A stretch of DNA of 64,000 bases from Silanimonas sp. GTDB lineage: Bacteria; Pseudomonadota; Gammaproteobacteria; Xanthomonadales; Xanthomonadaceae. Where the stretch lies: positions 124,001 through 188,000 of the forward strand of contig NZ_JAPZQK010000008.1 of the NCBI RefSeq assembly GCF_027530345.1, read 5' to 3'. Shown in pieces: positions 20,490-28,667 of the stretch. A model generated the notes under the pieces. That model saw only the letters and a list, made by a program, of their open reading frames with translations, did not search any database and was not told the origin of the DNA. The position numbers and the translations under genes were made by a program. Each line of letters opens with the position of its first letter. The first letter of the stretch is position 1.

Positions 20490-22757
20490 TCAGAAGTCGT
20501 AGCGGACCGACAGGCTGTACTGGCGCGGCGCGCCGTAGAAGCCGGTGTAGACGCCCAGGGCCTGCGCGAGGTTGTAGCCCGTCGTCAGGTATTCCTTGTC
20601 GGTCAGGTTGGTGCCCTGCAGGGACACCGACCACGGGCCGCCGCTCTGCCAGACGACGCCGGCCGTCACGAGGCCGTAGCCGTCCTGGCTGATCGGCGGG
20701 CGGCCGAACGGTGCCGCCGGCGGCACGTTGCTGCGGATGATCTCGGTCGTCGCGATCACCTCGCTCTGGTAGCTGTAGCCGACGCGTGCGGTGAGCTCAC
20801 CGGCGTCGCCAACGGCCGTGCGCCACTCGAGGTTGATCGCACCGGAGAACTCCGGGGCGTTCGTGAACTGCTGCTCGTTGGCGATGTCGACGCCGGCGAA
20901 CAGGAACTCGTCGTACTCGGCGTCCAGCCAAGCGAGGTTGCCGCTCACCGTGAAGGCATCGCTCAGCAGCCACTGGTACTCGGCTTCGAGGCCCTGCACC
21001 GTGCCCTTGCCGGCGTTGGTGAAGTCGCCGAAGAAGCCGCCCGCCGGATTCGCGGTGAACACCGAGAGCTGGATGTCCTCGTACTTGTTGTGGAAGGCGG
21101 CGAGGTTCAGGAACAGGCGCTGGTCGAGCAGGCCCATCTTGGCGCCGACCTCGAAGCTGTCCACCACCTCGTCGTCGAAGGGCAGGGCGGAGCGTGGCAC
21201 CAGCGTGGCCTGGGCGCGGATGTTGTAGCCGCCGGACTTGAAGCCGCGCGATGCGAGGCCGTAGACCATCACGTTATCGCTGACGTCGAAGTTCAGCGCG
21301 ATCTTCGGCGAGGTGTTCTTGAAGTTGATGGTGCGGTCGAAGTTCGCCGCGGCCGGGTCGTCGGTGAGCACCGCCGGCGTGCAGTCGCGAAGGGTGGTGA
21401 ACGCCGCGCTGGTGTAGCAGCGGTTCAGCACCTTCGCGCGCTTGTCCTCGTCGGTGTAGCGGGCGCCGACATCCAGCGACAGCCGTTCGCTGAGGTCGAA
21501 GGTCCAGTCGGCGTACAGGGCGACGCTCTCGGTGAACACCGTGCCCTGCGTGTCGCCGAAGCTCAGGTTGAAGAAGTTGTTGAGCACTTGGCCGCCGGCC
21601 TCGCCATCGAAGGCGTAGAGGCCGATCACGCCGCGCGAGCGGCCACCGCCGTCCCAGTTCGCCTGCAGCTCGTGGCTCACCTGCTCGTCGGCATAGAGGG
21701 CCCTCACGTCGGCGATCTGGGCGGGCGTGGTGTCGAAGTCGATGTTGGTCTCGGTGTCGCTCTGGCGCTTGGCGAGCACGTACTTCAGCGTGAGGTCTTC
21801 GGTGGCGCGCCAGTTCAACGTCGCCGACGCGCCCTCGAGGGTCGTGTCGTTGACGTTCGGCATGCCGTTGCGGACGTCGTAGCGGTCGGCGAGCGGCGGG
21901 AAGGCCCCCAGCGCCGGGAAGAACACGCCGTTGAAGCGGTTCGCTTCGAGCATCTGGGCGCCGCGCACGCCGCTCTGGTCGTCCACCATGTCGAAGGCGA
22001 ACTGGATGTCGAGGTTGTCGTTGACGAAGGCGCCGAGCTGGCCGCGCACCGCGAACACGTCCTTGTCGCTGACGTCGGCACCGGTGACGCGGTTCTCGCC
22101 GAAGCCGTCACGGTCGAGCTTGGCGACCGCGAGGCGGGCGCGAAGGCCACCGTTCGCGGCGATCGGCCCGCCGATGGCGGCCTTGACGTCGAGCTGGCCG
22201 TAGTTGCCGACGGTGACCGAGGCGCTGCCGTCGAACTCGGTGGGCAGGCCGCGCGAGATGTACTTGATGGCGCCACCGATGGTGTTCTTGCCGTACAGCG
22301 TGCCCTGCGGGCCGCGCAGCACTTCGATGCGCTCGACGTCGAACACATCCAGCAGAGCGCCCTGCGGACGGGCGATATAGACGTCATCGAGGTAGAGGCC
22401 GACGCCCGGGTCGACGCCCCACAGCGGGTCCGCCTGGCCGACGCCGCGGATGAACGTCGTCAGCGTCGAGCTGGAACCGCGGGCCGCGTAGATCGTGAGA
22501 TTCGGCACCTGCGCGTCGAGGTCGGCGATGTCGCGCGTGCCCAGGCGGTCCAGCGCGTCCGCCGTGAAGGCCGTCACCGCGATCGGTACCTCCTGCAGCG
22601 TTTCCTCGCGCTTGCGCGCGGTGACGGTGACGGCATCGAGCGTCTTCGCTTGCGACGCGTCTTCGGCCGGAGCCGACTGCGCGAAGACGGCCGGCGCGGC
22701 AAGACTGCCGGCGACGAGGGCGGCATGGATGGCGGTGCTGAGTGCGCTGCGGAACAT
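20490..22757 (-). CDS. TonB-dependent outer-membrane receptor, likely for 3HB oligomers
   Basis: Energy-coupled outer-membrane porin of 755 residues from the ATG at 22757, with AGGGG seven bases upstream. It has a signal peptide (FRSALSTAIHAALVAGSLAAPAVFAQ), a TonB-box-like LDAVTVTARKR, and a plug domain with PNLTIY and GPQGTLYGKNTIGGAI. The barrel ends in the canonical aromatic C-terminus SVRYDF. It is first in a minus-strand operon with the lipoprotein depolymerase and the hybrid kinase and is divergent from a GntP permease. That context suggests uptake of 3-hydroxybutyrate oligomers. The receptor type is certain; the ligand is inferred. Confidence 0.92.
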   Translation of the reverse strand: MFRSALSTAIHAALVAGSLAAPAVFAQSAPAEDASQAKTLDAVTVTARKREETLQEVPIAVTAFTADALDRLGTRDIADLDAQVPNLTIYAARGSSSTLTTFIRGVGQADPLWGVDPGVGLYLDDVYIARPQGALLDVFDVERIEVLRGPQGTLYGKNTIGGAIKYISRGLPTEFDGSASVTVGNYGQLDVKAAIGGPIAANGGLRARLAVAKLDRDGFGENRVTGADVSDKDVFAVRGQLGAFVNDNLDIQFAFDMVDDQSGVRGAQMLEANRFNGVFFPALGAFPPLADRYDVRNGMPNVNDTTLEGASATLNWRATEDLTLKYVLAKRQSDTETNIDFDTTPAQIADVRALYADEQVSHELQANWDGGGRSRGVIGLYAFDGEAGGQVLNNFFNLSFGDTQGTVFTESVALYADWTFDLSERLSLDVGARYTDEDKRAKVLNRCYTSAAFTTLRDCTPAVLTDDPAAANFDRTINFKNTSPKIALNFDVSDNVMVYGLASRGFKSGGYNIRAQATLVPRSALPFDDEVVDSFEVGAKMGLLDQRLFLNLAAFHNKYEDIQLSVFTANPAGGFFGDFTNAGKGTVQGLEAEYQWLLSDAFTVSGNLAWLDAEYDEFLFAGVDIANEQQFTNAPEFSGAINLEWRTAVGDAGELTARVGYSYQSEVIATTEIIRSNVPPAAPFGRPPISQDGYGLVTAGVVWQSGGPWSVSLQGTNLTDKEYLTTGYNLAQALGVYTGFYGAPRQYSLSVRYDF

Positions 22758-22807
22758 CGGTGTACCCCTAAAGGTGTGGAGCGCGCCCCCCGGCGCGGTT
22801 GCCGAGC

Positions 22808-22813
22808 AGACTA
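22808..22813 (-). promoter_or_regulatory. -10-like element of the receptor-depolymerase-kinase operon
   Basis: On the minus strand TAGTCT lies 25 bp downstream of the shared 14-mer and about 50 bp before the receptor ATG. The hexamer itself is a poor -10 match (3/6). Its value is the spacing, nearly the same as at the oligomer-hydrolase promoter. Confidence 0.35.
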
Positions 22814-22838
22814 GGCCCGGGCCCCGGGGCGGGCACCT

Positions 22839-22852
22839 GTACGTTCGTCCAA
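22839..22852. promoter_or_regulatory. Candidate regulator site, copy 2 (TonB receptor / GntP permease)
   Basis: GTACGTTCGTCCAA lies in the divergent region between the receptor operon and the permease gene. It matches the copy at 14591-14604 at 13 of 14 positions in the same orientation. It contains the short dyad ACG-TT-CGT. Its distance to the minus-strand -10-like hexamer is 25 bp, against 24 bp at the other site. Confidence 0.55.
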
Positions 22853-22909
22853 TCACGCGCCTCGGAGGCCGCCGCGCATGCTGCCGCCGTCCCGTCCGGA
22901 GCCTTCCCG

Positions 22910-24223
22910 ATGCTGAGCGCCCTCGGCCTCGCCCTCGCCCTCGCCCTGCTGATCGCGCTCACCATGCGGGGTTGGAACCTGTTCGTCGCCACGCCGTTGT
23001 GCGCGCTGATCGTTGCGCTGACCTCCGGAATCGCCCTGCTGCCGCCGCTCGCCCTCGAAGGCGCGCCGAACCTGGTCGGTGCCTACATGGGCGGCTTCAC
23101 CGGTTTCGTGACCAACTGGTTCTTCATGTTCCTGCTCGGCTCCATCTTCGGAAAGCTGATGGAGGACAGCGGTGCCGCCGACGCGATCGCGACCGCGGTG
23201 ATGCGTCATCTGGGCCCGTCGCACGCGGCGCTGGCCGTGGTGCTGGCCTGCGCCATCCTCACCTACGGCGGTGTGAGCCTCTTCGTCGTCGCCTTCTCGG
23301 TGTACCCGGCGGCGCTCGCCCTGTTCCGTGCCGCCGACCTGCCGCGCCGCTTCATCCCTGCGGCGCTCGCCTTCGGATCGGTCACGTTCACCATGACCTC
23401 GGCGGGTTCGCCCGAGATCCAGAACTGGATCCCGATCCCCTACCTCGGCACCACGCCGTGGGCGGCCTGGGAGGCCAGCCTCGTCACGGCGCTGTTCATG
23501 GCGGTGGTCGGCCAGCTCTGGCTGGGCTGGATGCTGAAGCGTGCGAAGGCCCGCGGGGAAGGCTTCGTGGCGCGCGACGGCGATCCCGGAGAGCTGCGCG
23601 CCGACCTCCCGCCGCTCTGGGCCGCCTTGCTGCCCACGCTGGTGGTGCTCGGCGTGTCCTTCGCACTGCACGATGCGTTCGGCGTGTCCGCACTGATCGT
23701 CGCGCTGCTCTCGGGCTGCGCCGCGGTGGGCCTGCTCTGCCTGCGCACGCTGCGGCAGCCTGGCAAGGCCATCGGCGAGGGCAGCACCGGAGCCCTGATC
23801 GCCATCGGCAACACCGCTGCCGTGGTCGGGTTCGGTGCCGTGGCGAAGCTGTCGCCCGCCTTCGGCGTGGCCGTGGAAGCGATCACGCACATGCCGGGTT
23901 CCGGCGTGGCGACCGCCGCCATTGCGGTGAGCCTGATCGCGGCGATGACCGGCTCGGCCTCGGGCGGCCAGGCCATCGCCCTGCCGATCATCGCGCCGAT
24001 CTTCCTCGCCCAAGGCGTGAATCCGGACCAGCTGCACCGCTCCGTGGCGATCAGCTCGGGCGTGCTGGATTCGCTGCCGCACAACGGCTACGTCGTCACG
24101 ACCATCCGCGCCATCTGCGGCGAAACCCACAAGGACGCCTACCTGCCGGTGGGCGCCCTGACGGTCATCGTGCCGGGCCTCGGGTTGCTGCTCTGCCTCG
24201 GGCTGTTTGCGCTGGGGTTGTGA
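22910..24223 (+). CDS. GntP-family permease, likely D-3-hydroxybutyrate importer
   Basis: Polytopic inner-membrane proton symporter of 437 residues from the ATG at 22910, with GGA nine bases upstream. About a dozen hydrophobic segments are visible. GntP-like stretches include LTYGGVSLFVVAFSVYPAA, TFTMTSAGSPEIQNW and TGSASGGQAIALPI. GntP members transport gluconate and related hydroxy acids, and some are annotated as D-beta-hydroxybutyrate permeases. The position opposite the depolymerase operon favours 3-hydroxybutyrate. The longer frame from 22799 would add a non-homologous leader. Confidence 0.87.
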   Translation: MLSALGLALALALLIALTMRGWNLFVATPLCALIVALTSGIALLPPLALEGAPNLVGAYMGGFTGFVTNWFFMFLLGSIFGKLMEDSGAADAIATAVMRHLGPSHAALAVVLACAILTYGGVSLFVVAFSVYPAALALFRAADLPRRFIPAALAFGSVTFTMTSAGSPEIQNWIPIPYLGTTPWAAWEASLVTALFMAVVGQLWLGWMLKRAKARGEGFVARDGDPGELRADLPPLWAALLPTLVVLGVSFALHDAFGVSALIVALLSGCAAVGLLCLRTLRQPGKAIGEGSTGALIAIGNTAAVVGFGAVAKLSPAFGVAVEAITHMPGSGVATAAIAVSLIAAMTGSASGGQAIALPIIAPIFLAQGVNPDQLHRSVAISSGVLDSLPHNGYVVTTIRAICGETHKDAYLPVGALTVIVPGLGLLLCLGLFALGL

Positions 24224-24263
24224 CGGGTTTGCGTTGCGAGGGTCGGCCTGTGGGCGACGCTCT

Positions 24264-24398
24264 CCCGCCCCATCACCATGAATGTGATCGACCCGGCGGC
24301 CCGCTCGAATGCGACGTCCATGTCGCTCGAGCGGCGGCTCATCCCTGAGCCGCCCTTCGGGCCATCGCCTGGCCATCGCGCTGGGGCTCCTTATTCGC
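24264..24398 (+). repeat. Structured intergenic repeat, copy 1
   Basis: A 135-bp element filling much of the 316-bp gap between the permease and the amidohydrolase pair. It starts CCCGCCCC and ends GGGGCTCCTTATTCGC. Hairpin A has an outer stem 24303-24308/24327-24332, an inner stem 24311-24315/24322-24326 and a TCCA loop. Hairpin B is 9 bp (24333-24341/24346-24354) with a TCCC loop. The other copies are at 41174-41308 (same strand) and 47573-47709 (opposite strand). I see no gene in the rest of this gap. Confidence 0.82.
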
Positions 24399-24539
24399 GT
24401 CGCCCGCAGGCCGACCCTCGAATGCCGACCGTCGCGGCCGAGCTAAAGCTCGCAAGCTTGCGCCGGTGTCGCGGCCCCAACTCAGCTAGTGCGGCGTGTG
24501 CGATAGATTCCAGACGTCGCTCTTGCCCTCGAAGGCGCG

Positions 24540-25850
24540 TCAGCGCCCCGTCGGATACAGCCGCGAACGCTCGCCCTTTGGCGCGAGGTAGCGGTCGCGC
24601 AGCAGCGTCTGCCGTGACTGCATCGGCACCGCGCGGCCGCCCACGAACACCTGCGTGGCGGTCGTCGTCACTTCGAGCGGATCCCCGTTCCACAGCACGA
24701 GGTCGGCGGCCTTGCCGACTTCGATGCTGCCGATCTTGGCGTCGATGCCGAACACCTTCGCCGGTGCCGAGGTGAGCCCCGCGAGCGCGGCCTCCCACGG
24801 CAGGCCATTGGCCGCGGCCACGCCGGCGAGCTGGCGGATCTTGCGGGCGTTGTGCGTGGCATCGCCGGCCTGCGAGAAGGCGATGGTGACGCCGGCCGCG
24901 TGCAGCTTGGCGGCGTTGTCGAGGCGCGCACCGAGCTGGTCGAAGCTGCCCGGCAGGTTGACCAGCGCGTCGAGCAGTACCGGCACCTTCGCCGCGGCCA
25001 GTTCGTTGGCCACGATCCACGCTTCGGCACCGCCGTTGATCACGGGCTGGAAGCCGTAGCGCTGGCCCAGCGCGATCACCTGGCGGATGTCGGCGGCGCG
25101 GTCGACGGTGAACACCACGCGGCCGCCGCGGAGGTAGCGGCTCATCGCGTCGCGGCCGGCGGGCGTCAGCAGGCCGTGGCCCGGCGAAACCATCATCATC
25201 GGCGACGCCGGCGGCTTGGCCTCGCGGATCGCCTGGTCGAGCAGCATGTACTGGCCCGCGCGACTGCCGCCGGACATGGCCACGGCGCCATTGGAGAGGT
25301 CGACGAACAGGCTGCGGCTGCCGTCCACGAGGGCGTCGAAGCCGCCGTCGAAGCGCACCGCGCCGCCCTGGCCGGCGACGAAGCTGCCTTCCTCGAGCGC
25401 GCCCGGAGCGAGTACGGTGAAGGTGAGGCCTTCGATGCGGTTGACGCCGATCACCTGCGAGCGCGGGTTGTAGGCGGGCAGCACGTCGAACTCGGGACGC
25501 CAGCGGGTCTCGCCCGGGTGCACGTGCGGGGTCGCGGCGCCGAGGTTCTGGTGCACCGTGCTGGATTCCGCGCTGATCTCCTCGAGGCCGAGCGCGGTGA
25601 GGCCGGCGAACAGGCCCGGCGTCAGCGGCTGGCCCTTGGCGTCGATGCGCGTGGCGCCAGCGGGCGCGGTGAGTTCGGCGCCGACGGCGCTGATGACGCC
25701 ATTGGTGATGACGACGTCGCCATTGGCCAGCGTGCCGGCGGCACCGGCGGTGTGGACCTTGGCGTTGTCGATGAAGACGACCGACTGCGCGGAAGCGAAG
25801 CCGGCGAGGGCCAGCGCGACGGCGCCGGCGAGGACGGAGAGGGCGCGCAT
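24540..25850 (-). CDS. Periplasmic amidohydrolase-like protein lacking the HxH metal motif
   Basis: A 436-residue protein from the ATG at 25850, with signal peptide MRALSVLAGAVALALAGFASAQ. It shows the amidohydrolase frame: the N-terminal beta-sandwich (IDNAKVHTAGAAGTL) and the C-terminal APAKVFGIDAKIGSIEVGKAADLVLWNGDPLE. At the place where active members read DVHSHLG it has TPGLFAGLTALG, so the two metal histidines are Leu84 and Ala86. It is probably a non-catalytic or altered subunit. The ATG overlaps the stop of the upstream amidohydrolase by one base (TGATG), so the two are co-translated and may form a heteromer (inference). Confidence 0.85.
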   Translation of the reverse strand: MRALSVLAGAVALALAGFASAQSVVFIDNAKVHTAGAAGTLANGDVVITNGVISAVGAELTAPAGATRIDAKGQPLTPGLFAGLTALGLEEISAESSTVHQNLGAATPHVHPGETRWRPEFDVLPAYNPRSQVIGVNRIEGLTFTVLAPGALEEGSFVAGQGGAVRFDGGFDALVDGSRSLFVDLSNGAVAMSGGSRAGQYMLLDQAIREAKPPASPMMMVSPGHGLLTPAGRDAMSRYLRGGRVVFTVDRAADIRQVIALGQRYGFQPVINGGAEAWIVANELAAAKVPVLLDALVNLPGSFDQLGARLDNAAKLHAAGVTIAFSQAGDATHNARKIRQLAGVAAANGLPWEAALAGLTSAPAKVFGIDAKIGSIEVGKAADLVLWNGDPLEVTTTATQVFVGGRAVPMQSRQTLLRDRYLAPKGERSRLYPTGR

Positions 25851-27211
25851 CAGAGGGGCTCCTGGCCGAGCGTGAAGTCGGAGACCGGCTGCAGCGCCGG
25901 GTCGTTGCGGTCGAACATCAGCGCGCCGTCGATCCAGACCTTCTCGGCCTTGGCGTAGACGCTGAAGGGGTTCTGGTTCCACAGCACCACGTCGCCCATC
26001 TTGCCGCGCTCAAGCGTGCCGACCTGCTCCTGGATGCCGAGCGTCTGCGCGGCGTTCTGGGTGATCCAGCGCACCGCGTGCTCGGGCGCGATGTCGATGC
26101 CGGCGCGACGGCCGACGCCGATGACCTTGCCGGCCTCCTGGTTGAGGCGCTGGATGCCTTCGGCGGAATCCGAATGCACCACCGCGCAGCCCTTGCCTTC
26201 GTTCGCACGGTCGACGATCAGGATGTTCTCCTGCACGGCGTCATAGGCCTCGGCCTTGAAGCCCCACCAGTCGGCCCAGAGCGCGCCGCAGGTGCCGGCC
26301 TCGGCGAGGCTGTCGGCGATCTTGTAGGCCTCGGTGCCGTGGTGGAACGCGGCCACCTTGAAATCGAACTCCTCCGCGAGGTCGAGCATGATCGCCATCT
26401 CGTCGGCGCGGTAGCAGTGGATCTGCACCTGGATCTCGCCATTCATCGCCGCGGCCAGCGTCTCGAGGCGCAGGTCCTGCTTCGGGGGTTCGTCGCCATC
26501 GAGCTTCTCGAGGTACTCGCGGGCATCGATGAAGGCGTTGCGGTAGCCGGCCACGTTGCCCATGCGGGTCATCGGTGCGGCGCCCTGCCCACCATAGAAG
26601 CGCTTCGGGTTCTCGCCGCAGGCCATCTTCAGGCTCCACGGCGCGCCGGGGAACTTCATCTGCTGGTAGGTCTCGCCGGGCACGTTCTTCAGCACCACGC
26701 CGCGGCCGCCGATCAGGTTGCCGCTGCCCGGCAGGATCAGCATCGAGGTGACGCCGCCGGCGAGCGCCGTGCCGAAGCCCGGGTCCTGCGGCCACACGGC
26801 GTGCTCGGCCCATACCTGCGAGGTGACGGGGTTGGTCATTTCGTTGCCGTCGCTGTGGGCGTCGAGGCCCGGCGAGGCGTACACGCCGAGGTGCGAGTGC
26901 ACGTCGATCAGACCCGGCGTGATCCACTTGCCGGTGCCATCGACCACCGCCGCATCGCGCGGCGCATCGAGGCCCTGGCCCACGCGAGCCACCTTGCCGT
27001 CGCGCAGCAGCACGTCGGCGTTGTCCAGCCGGGTGCCGTCGCCCACCAGCACGGTGGCGTTGCGGATCAGCGTGTCCGGCGCGGCGACGCGTTCGTAGGT
27101 GCTGGGGTACGGATCGTCCTTCAGCACGGTGACCCGGGCGTCGGCGGTGGCACCAAGGCCGAGCGCCAGAGCGGCGGCAAGGGCGGTGGTTCGGAGATCA
27201 AGCGGTCGCAT
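25850..27211 (-). CDS. Periplasmic amidohydrolase, metal-dependent
   Basis: Amidohydrolase-superfamily enzyme of 453 residues from the ATG at 27211, with GGAG seven bases upstream. A signal peptide (LRTTALAAALALGLGATADA) precedes the mature part. Metal ligands are visible as His105 and His107 in DVHSHLG. Later candidates are HCYRADE, FHHGTE and the Asp in HSDSAEG. The C-terminus has the standard GTLERGKMGDVVLWNQNPF strand. Imidazolonepropionase-like and dipeptidase-like members share this layout, so the substrate cannot be named. It is the first gene of a two-gene operon with a degenerate paralogue. Confidence 0.9.
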   Translation of the reverse strand: MRPLDLRTTALAAALALGLGATADARVTVLKDDPYPSTYERVAAPDTLIRNATVLVGDGTRLDNADVLLRDGKVARVGQGLDAPRDAAVVDGTGKWITPGLIDVHSHLGVYASPGLDAHSDGNEMTNPVTSQVWAEHAVWPQDPGFGTALAGGVTSMLILPGSGNLIGGRGVVLKNVPGETYQQMKFPGAPWSLKMACGENPKRFYGGQGAAPMTRMGNVAGYRNAFIDAREYLEKLDGDEPPKQDLRLETLAAAMNGEIQVQIHCYRADEMAIMLDLAEEFDFKVAAFHHGTEAYKIADSLAEAGTCGALWADWWGFKAEAYDAVQENILIVDRANEGKGCAVVHSDSAEGIQRLNQEAGKVIGVGRRAGIDIAPEHAVRWITQNAAQTLGIQEQVGTLERGKMGDVVLWNQNPFSVYAKAEKVWIDGALMFDRNDPALQPVSDFTLGQEPL

Positions 27212-27350
27212 CGCGGGCTCCAGCAAGGGAAGCCGACACCCTAGCCCGGCCCCAAGGCCCATCAACTAGGCCGAAGGTCATGGTTCCCGGCGCGGGCGAG
27301 GGCGGCCCGCGTGGCAAAATCCCCCGGCGAACGAGAAGAGAAGGACACCC

Positions 27351-28124
27351 ATGAAGGACAAGAACGAGATCGTCTCCAACTGGCTGCCGCGCTACACCGG
27401 CGTACCCTTGGAGGAATTCGGCCCCCACGTGCTGCTGACCAACTTCGGCGGCTACCTCGACGTGTTCTCGCGCCTGACCGGCGCCGAGGTCGTCGGCCGC
27501 GACCGCCCGATGCCGAGCGCGACGTTCGACGGCATCACCATGATCAACTTCGGCATGGGCAGCGCCAATGCCGCGACGGTGATGGACCTGCTGAGCGCGA
27601 TCTCGCCGAAGGCCGTGCTGTTCCTCGGCAAGTGCGGCGGCCTGAAGCGCAAGAACCAGCTCGGCGACCTCGTGTTGCCGATCGCCGCGATCCGCGGCGA
27701 GGGCACCAGCAACGACTACCTGCCGCCGGAAGTGCCGGCCCTGCCGGCGTTCGCGCTGCAGCGCGCGGTGTCGACGATGATCCGCGACCTCGAGCACGAC
27801 TACTGGACGGGCACGGTCTACACGACCAACCGCCGCGTCTGGGAGCACGACGAAGCGTTCAAGGAATACCTGCGCAAGCTGCGCTGCATGGCCATCGACA
27901 TGGAGACAGCCACGGTGTTCGCCGCCGGCTTCGCCAACAGCATTCCCTCGGGCGCGCTGCTGCTGGTCTCGGACCAGCCGATGATCCCGGAAGGCGTGAA
28001 GACCGAAGCCTCGGACAAGGTGGTCAGCGCGAACTTCGTCGAGCGCCACATCCAGATCGGCATCGAGGCGCTGAAGCTGGTGCGTCGCCACGGGAAGTCG
28101 GTGAAGCACCTGCGCTTCGACTGA
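27351..28124 (+). CDS. amn: AMP nucleosidase, short form
   Basis: Splits AMP into adenine and ribose 5-phosphate. At 257 residues it is the compact nucleoside-phosphorylase-fold version without the long N-terminal domain of the E. coli enzyme. Visible features are FGMGSANAATVMDLL, LGKCGGLKRKNQLGDLVLPIAAIRGEG and the purine-site CMAIDMETATVFAAGF. A good ribosome binding site (AGAAGG) precedes the ATG, and a -10-like CAAAAT lies at 27315-27320. It is divergent from the amidohydrolase operon. Confidence 0.92.
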   Translation: MKDKNEIVSNWLPRYTGVPLEEFGPHVLLTNFGGYLDVFSRLTGAEVVGRDRPMPSATFDGITMINFGMGSANAATVMDLLSAISPKAVLFLGKCGGLKRKNQLGDLVLPIAAIRGEGTSNDYLPPEVPALPAFALQRAVSTMIRDLEHDYWTGTVYTTNRRVWEHDEAFKEYLRKLRCMAIDMETATVFAAGFANSIPSGALLLVSDQPMIPEGVKTEASDKVVSANFVERHIQIGIEALKLVRRHGKSVKHLRFD

Positions 28125-28163
28125 AGCGCGGCGGGCTCAGGGGCGGCCATGCCGCCCCGCGGT

Positions 28164-28490
28164 TCACCAGATGAAGCGGACGTTGAGGACTTCGGCGCTG
28201 GTGTTGTCGGCACCCATTCGCACCGTGCACTCGAGGGTCTGCACCGTCTGGCTGGCGAGACCGGCGTCCACGGTGACCTGCGAGGCGAGCAGGAAACTGC
28301 CGCGGCCGTCGTCCTTCATCGTTTCCGCCAGCATCTCCAGATCCAGCGTGTAGGGCTTGGCGCCCAGCTGGGTGCGCACCTGCGCGTCGCAGGCCTGGGC
28401 CGCCACATCCGCTGGGGTGGCGCCGCCGCCACAACCGACCAGCAGGCCGAGGGCCGCCGTCGGGACCATCCAAAACGTTCCACGATTCAT
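28164..28490 (-). CDS. Small hypothetical lipoprotein
   Basis: A 108-residue protein starting MNRGTFWMVPTAALGLLVGC, with a clear lipobox (LVGC), so it should be a membrane-anchored lipoprotein. I choose the ATG at 28490: a GGAG sits six bases upstream of it but directly abuts the other ATG at 28496. The mature part has two further cysteines (AQACDAQV and LECTVRM) that could pair. No family is recognised. It converges on amn. Confidence 0.72.
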   Translation of the reverse strand: MNRGTFWMVPTAALGLLVGCGGGATPADVAAQACDAQVRTQLGAKPYTLDLEMLAETMKDDGRGSFLLASQVTVDAGLASQTVQTLECTVRMGADNTSAEVLNVRFIW

Positions 28491-28667
28491 CGCCATCTCC
28501 GTGCCACCGCACCGGGGTTTTTCCCGACTTTTCGGGGCGTCACCCCGTTGTTTAGCGCAAAAACTCTACACGCGCCATGAACGGAAGGGTGGATCGCGCC
28601 CGGGTCGCCCTTCGTTGACGTGGATTGACCATGAACCGGGCGCCTTGCGCCCGGCGGGCCGTTCGCC

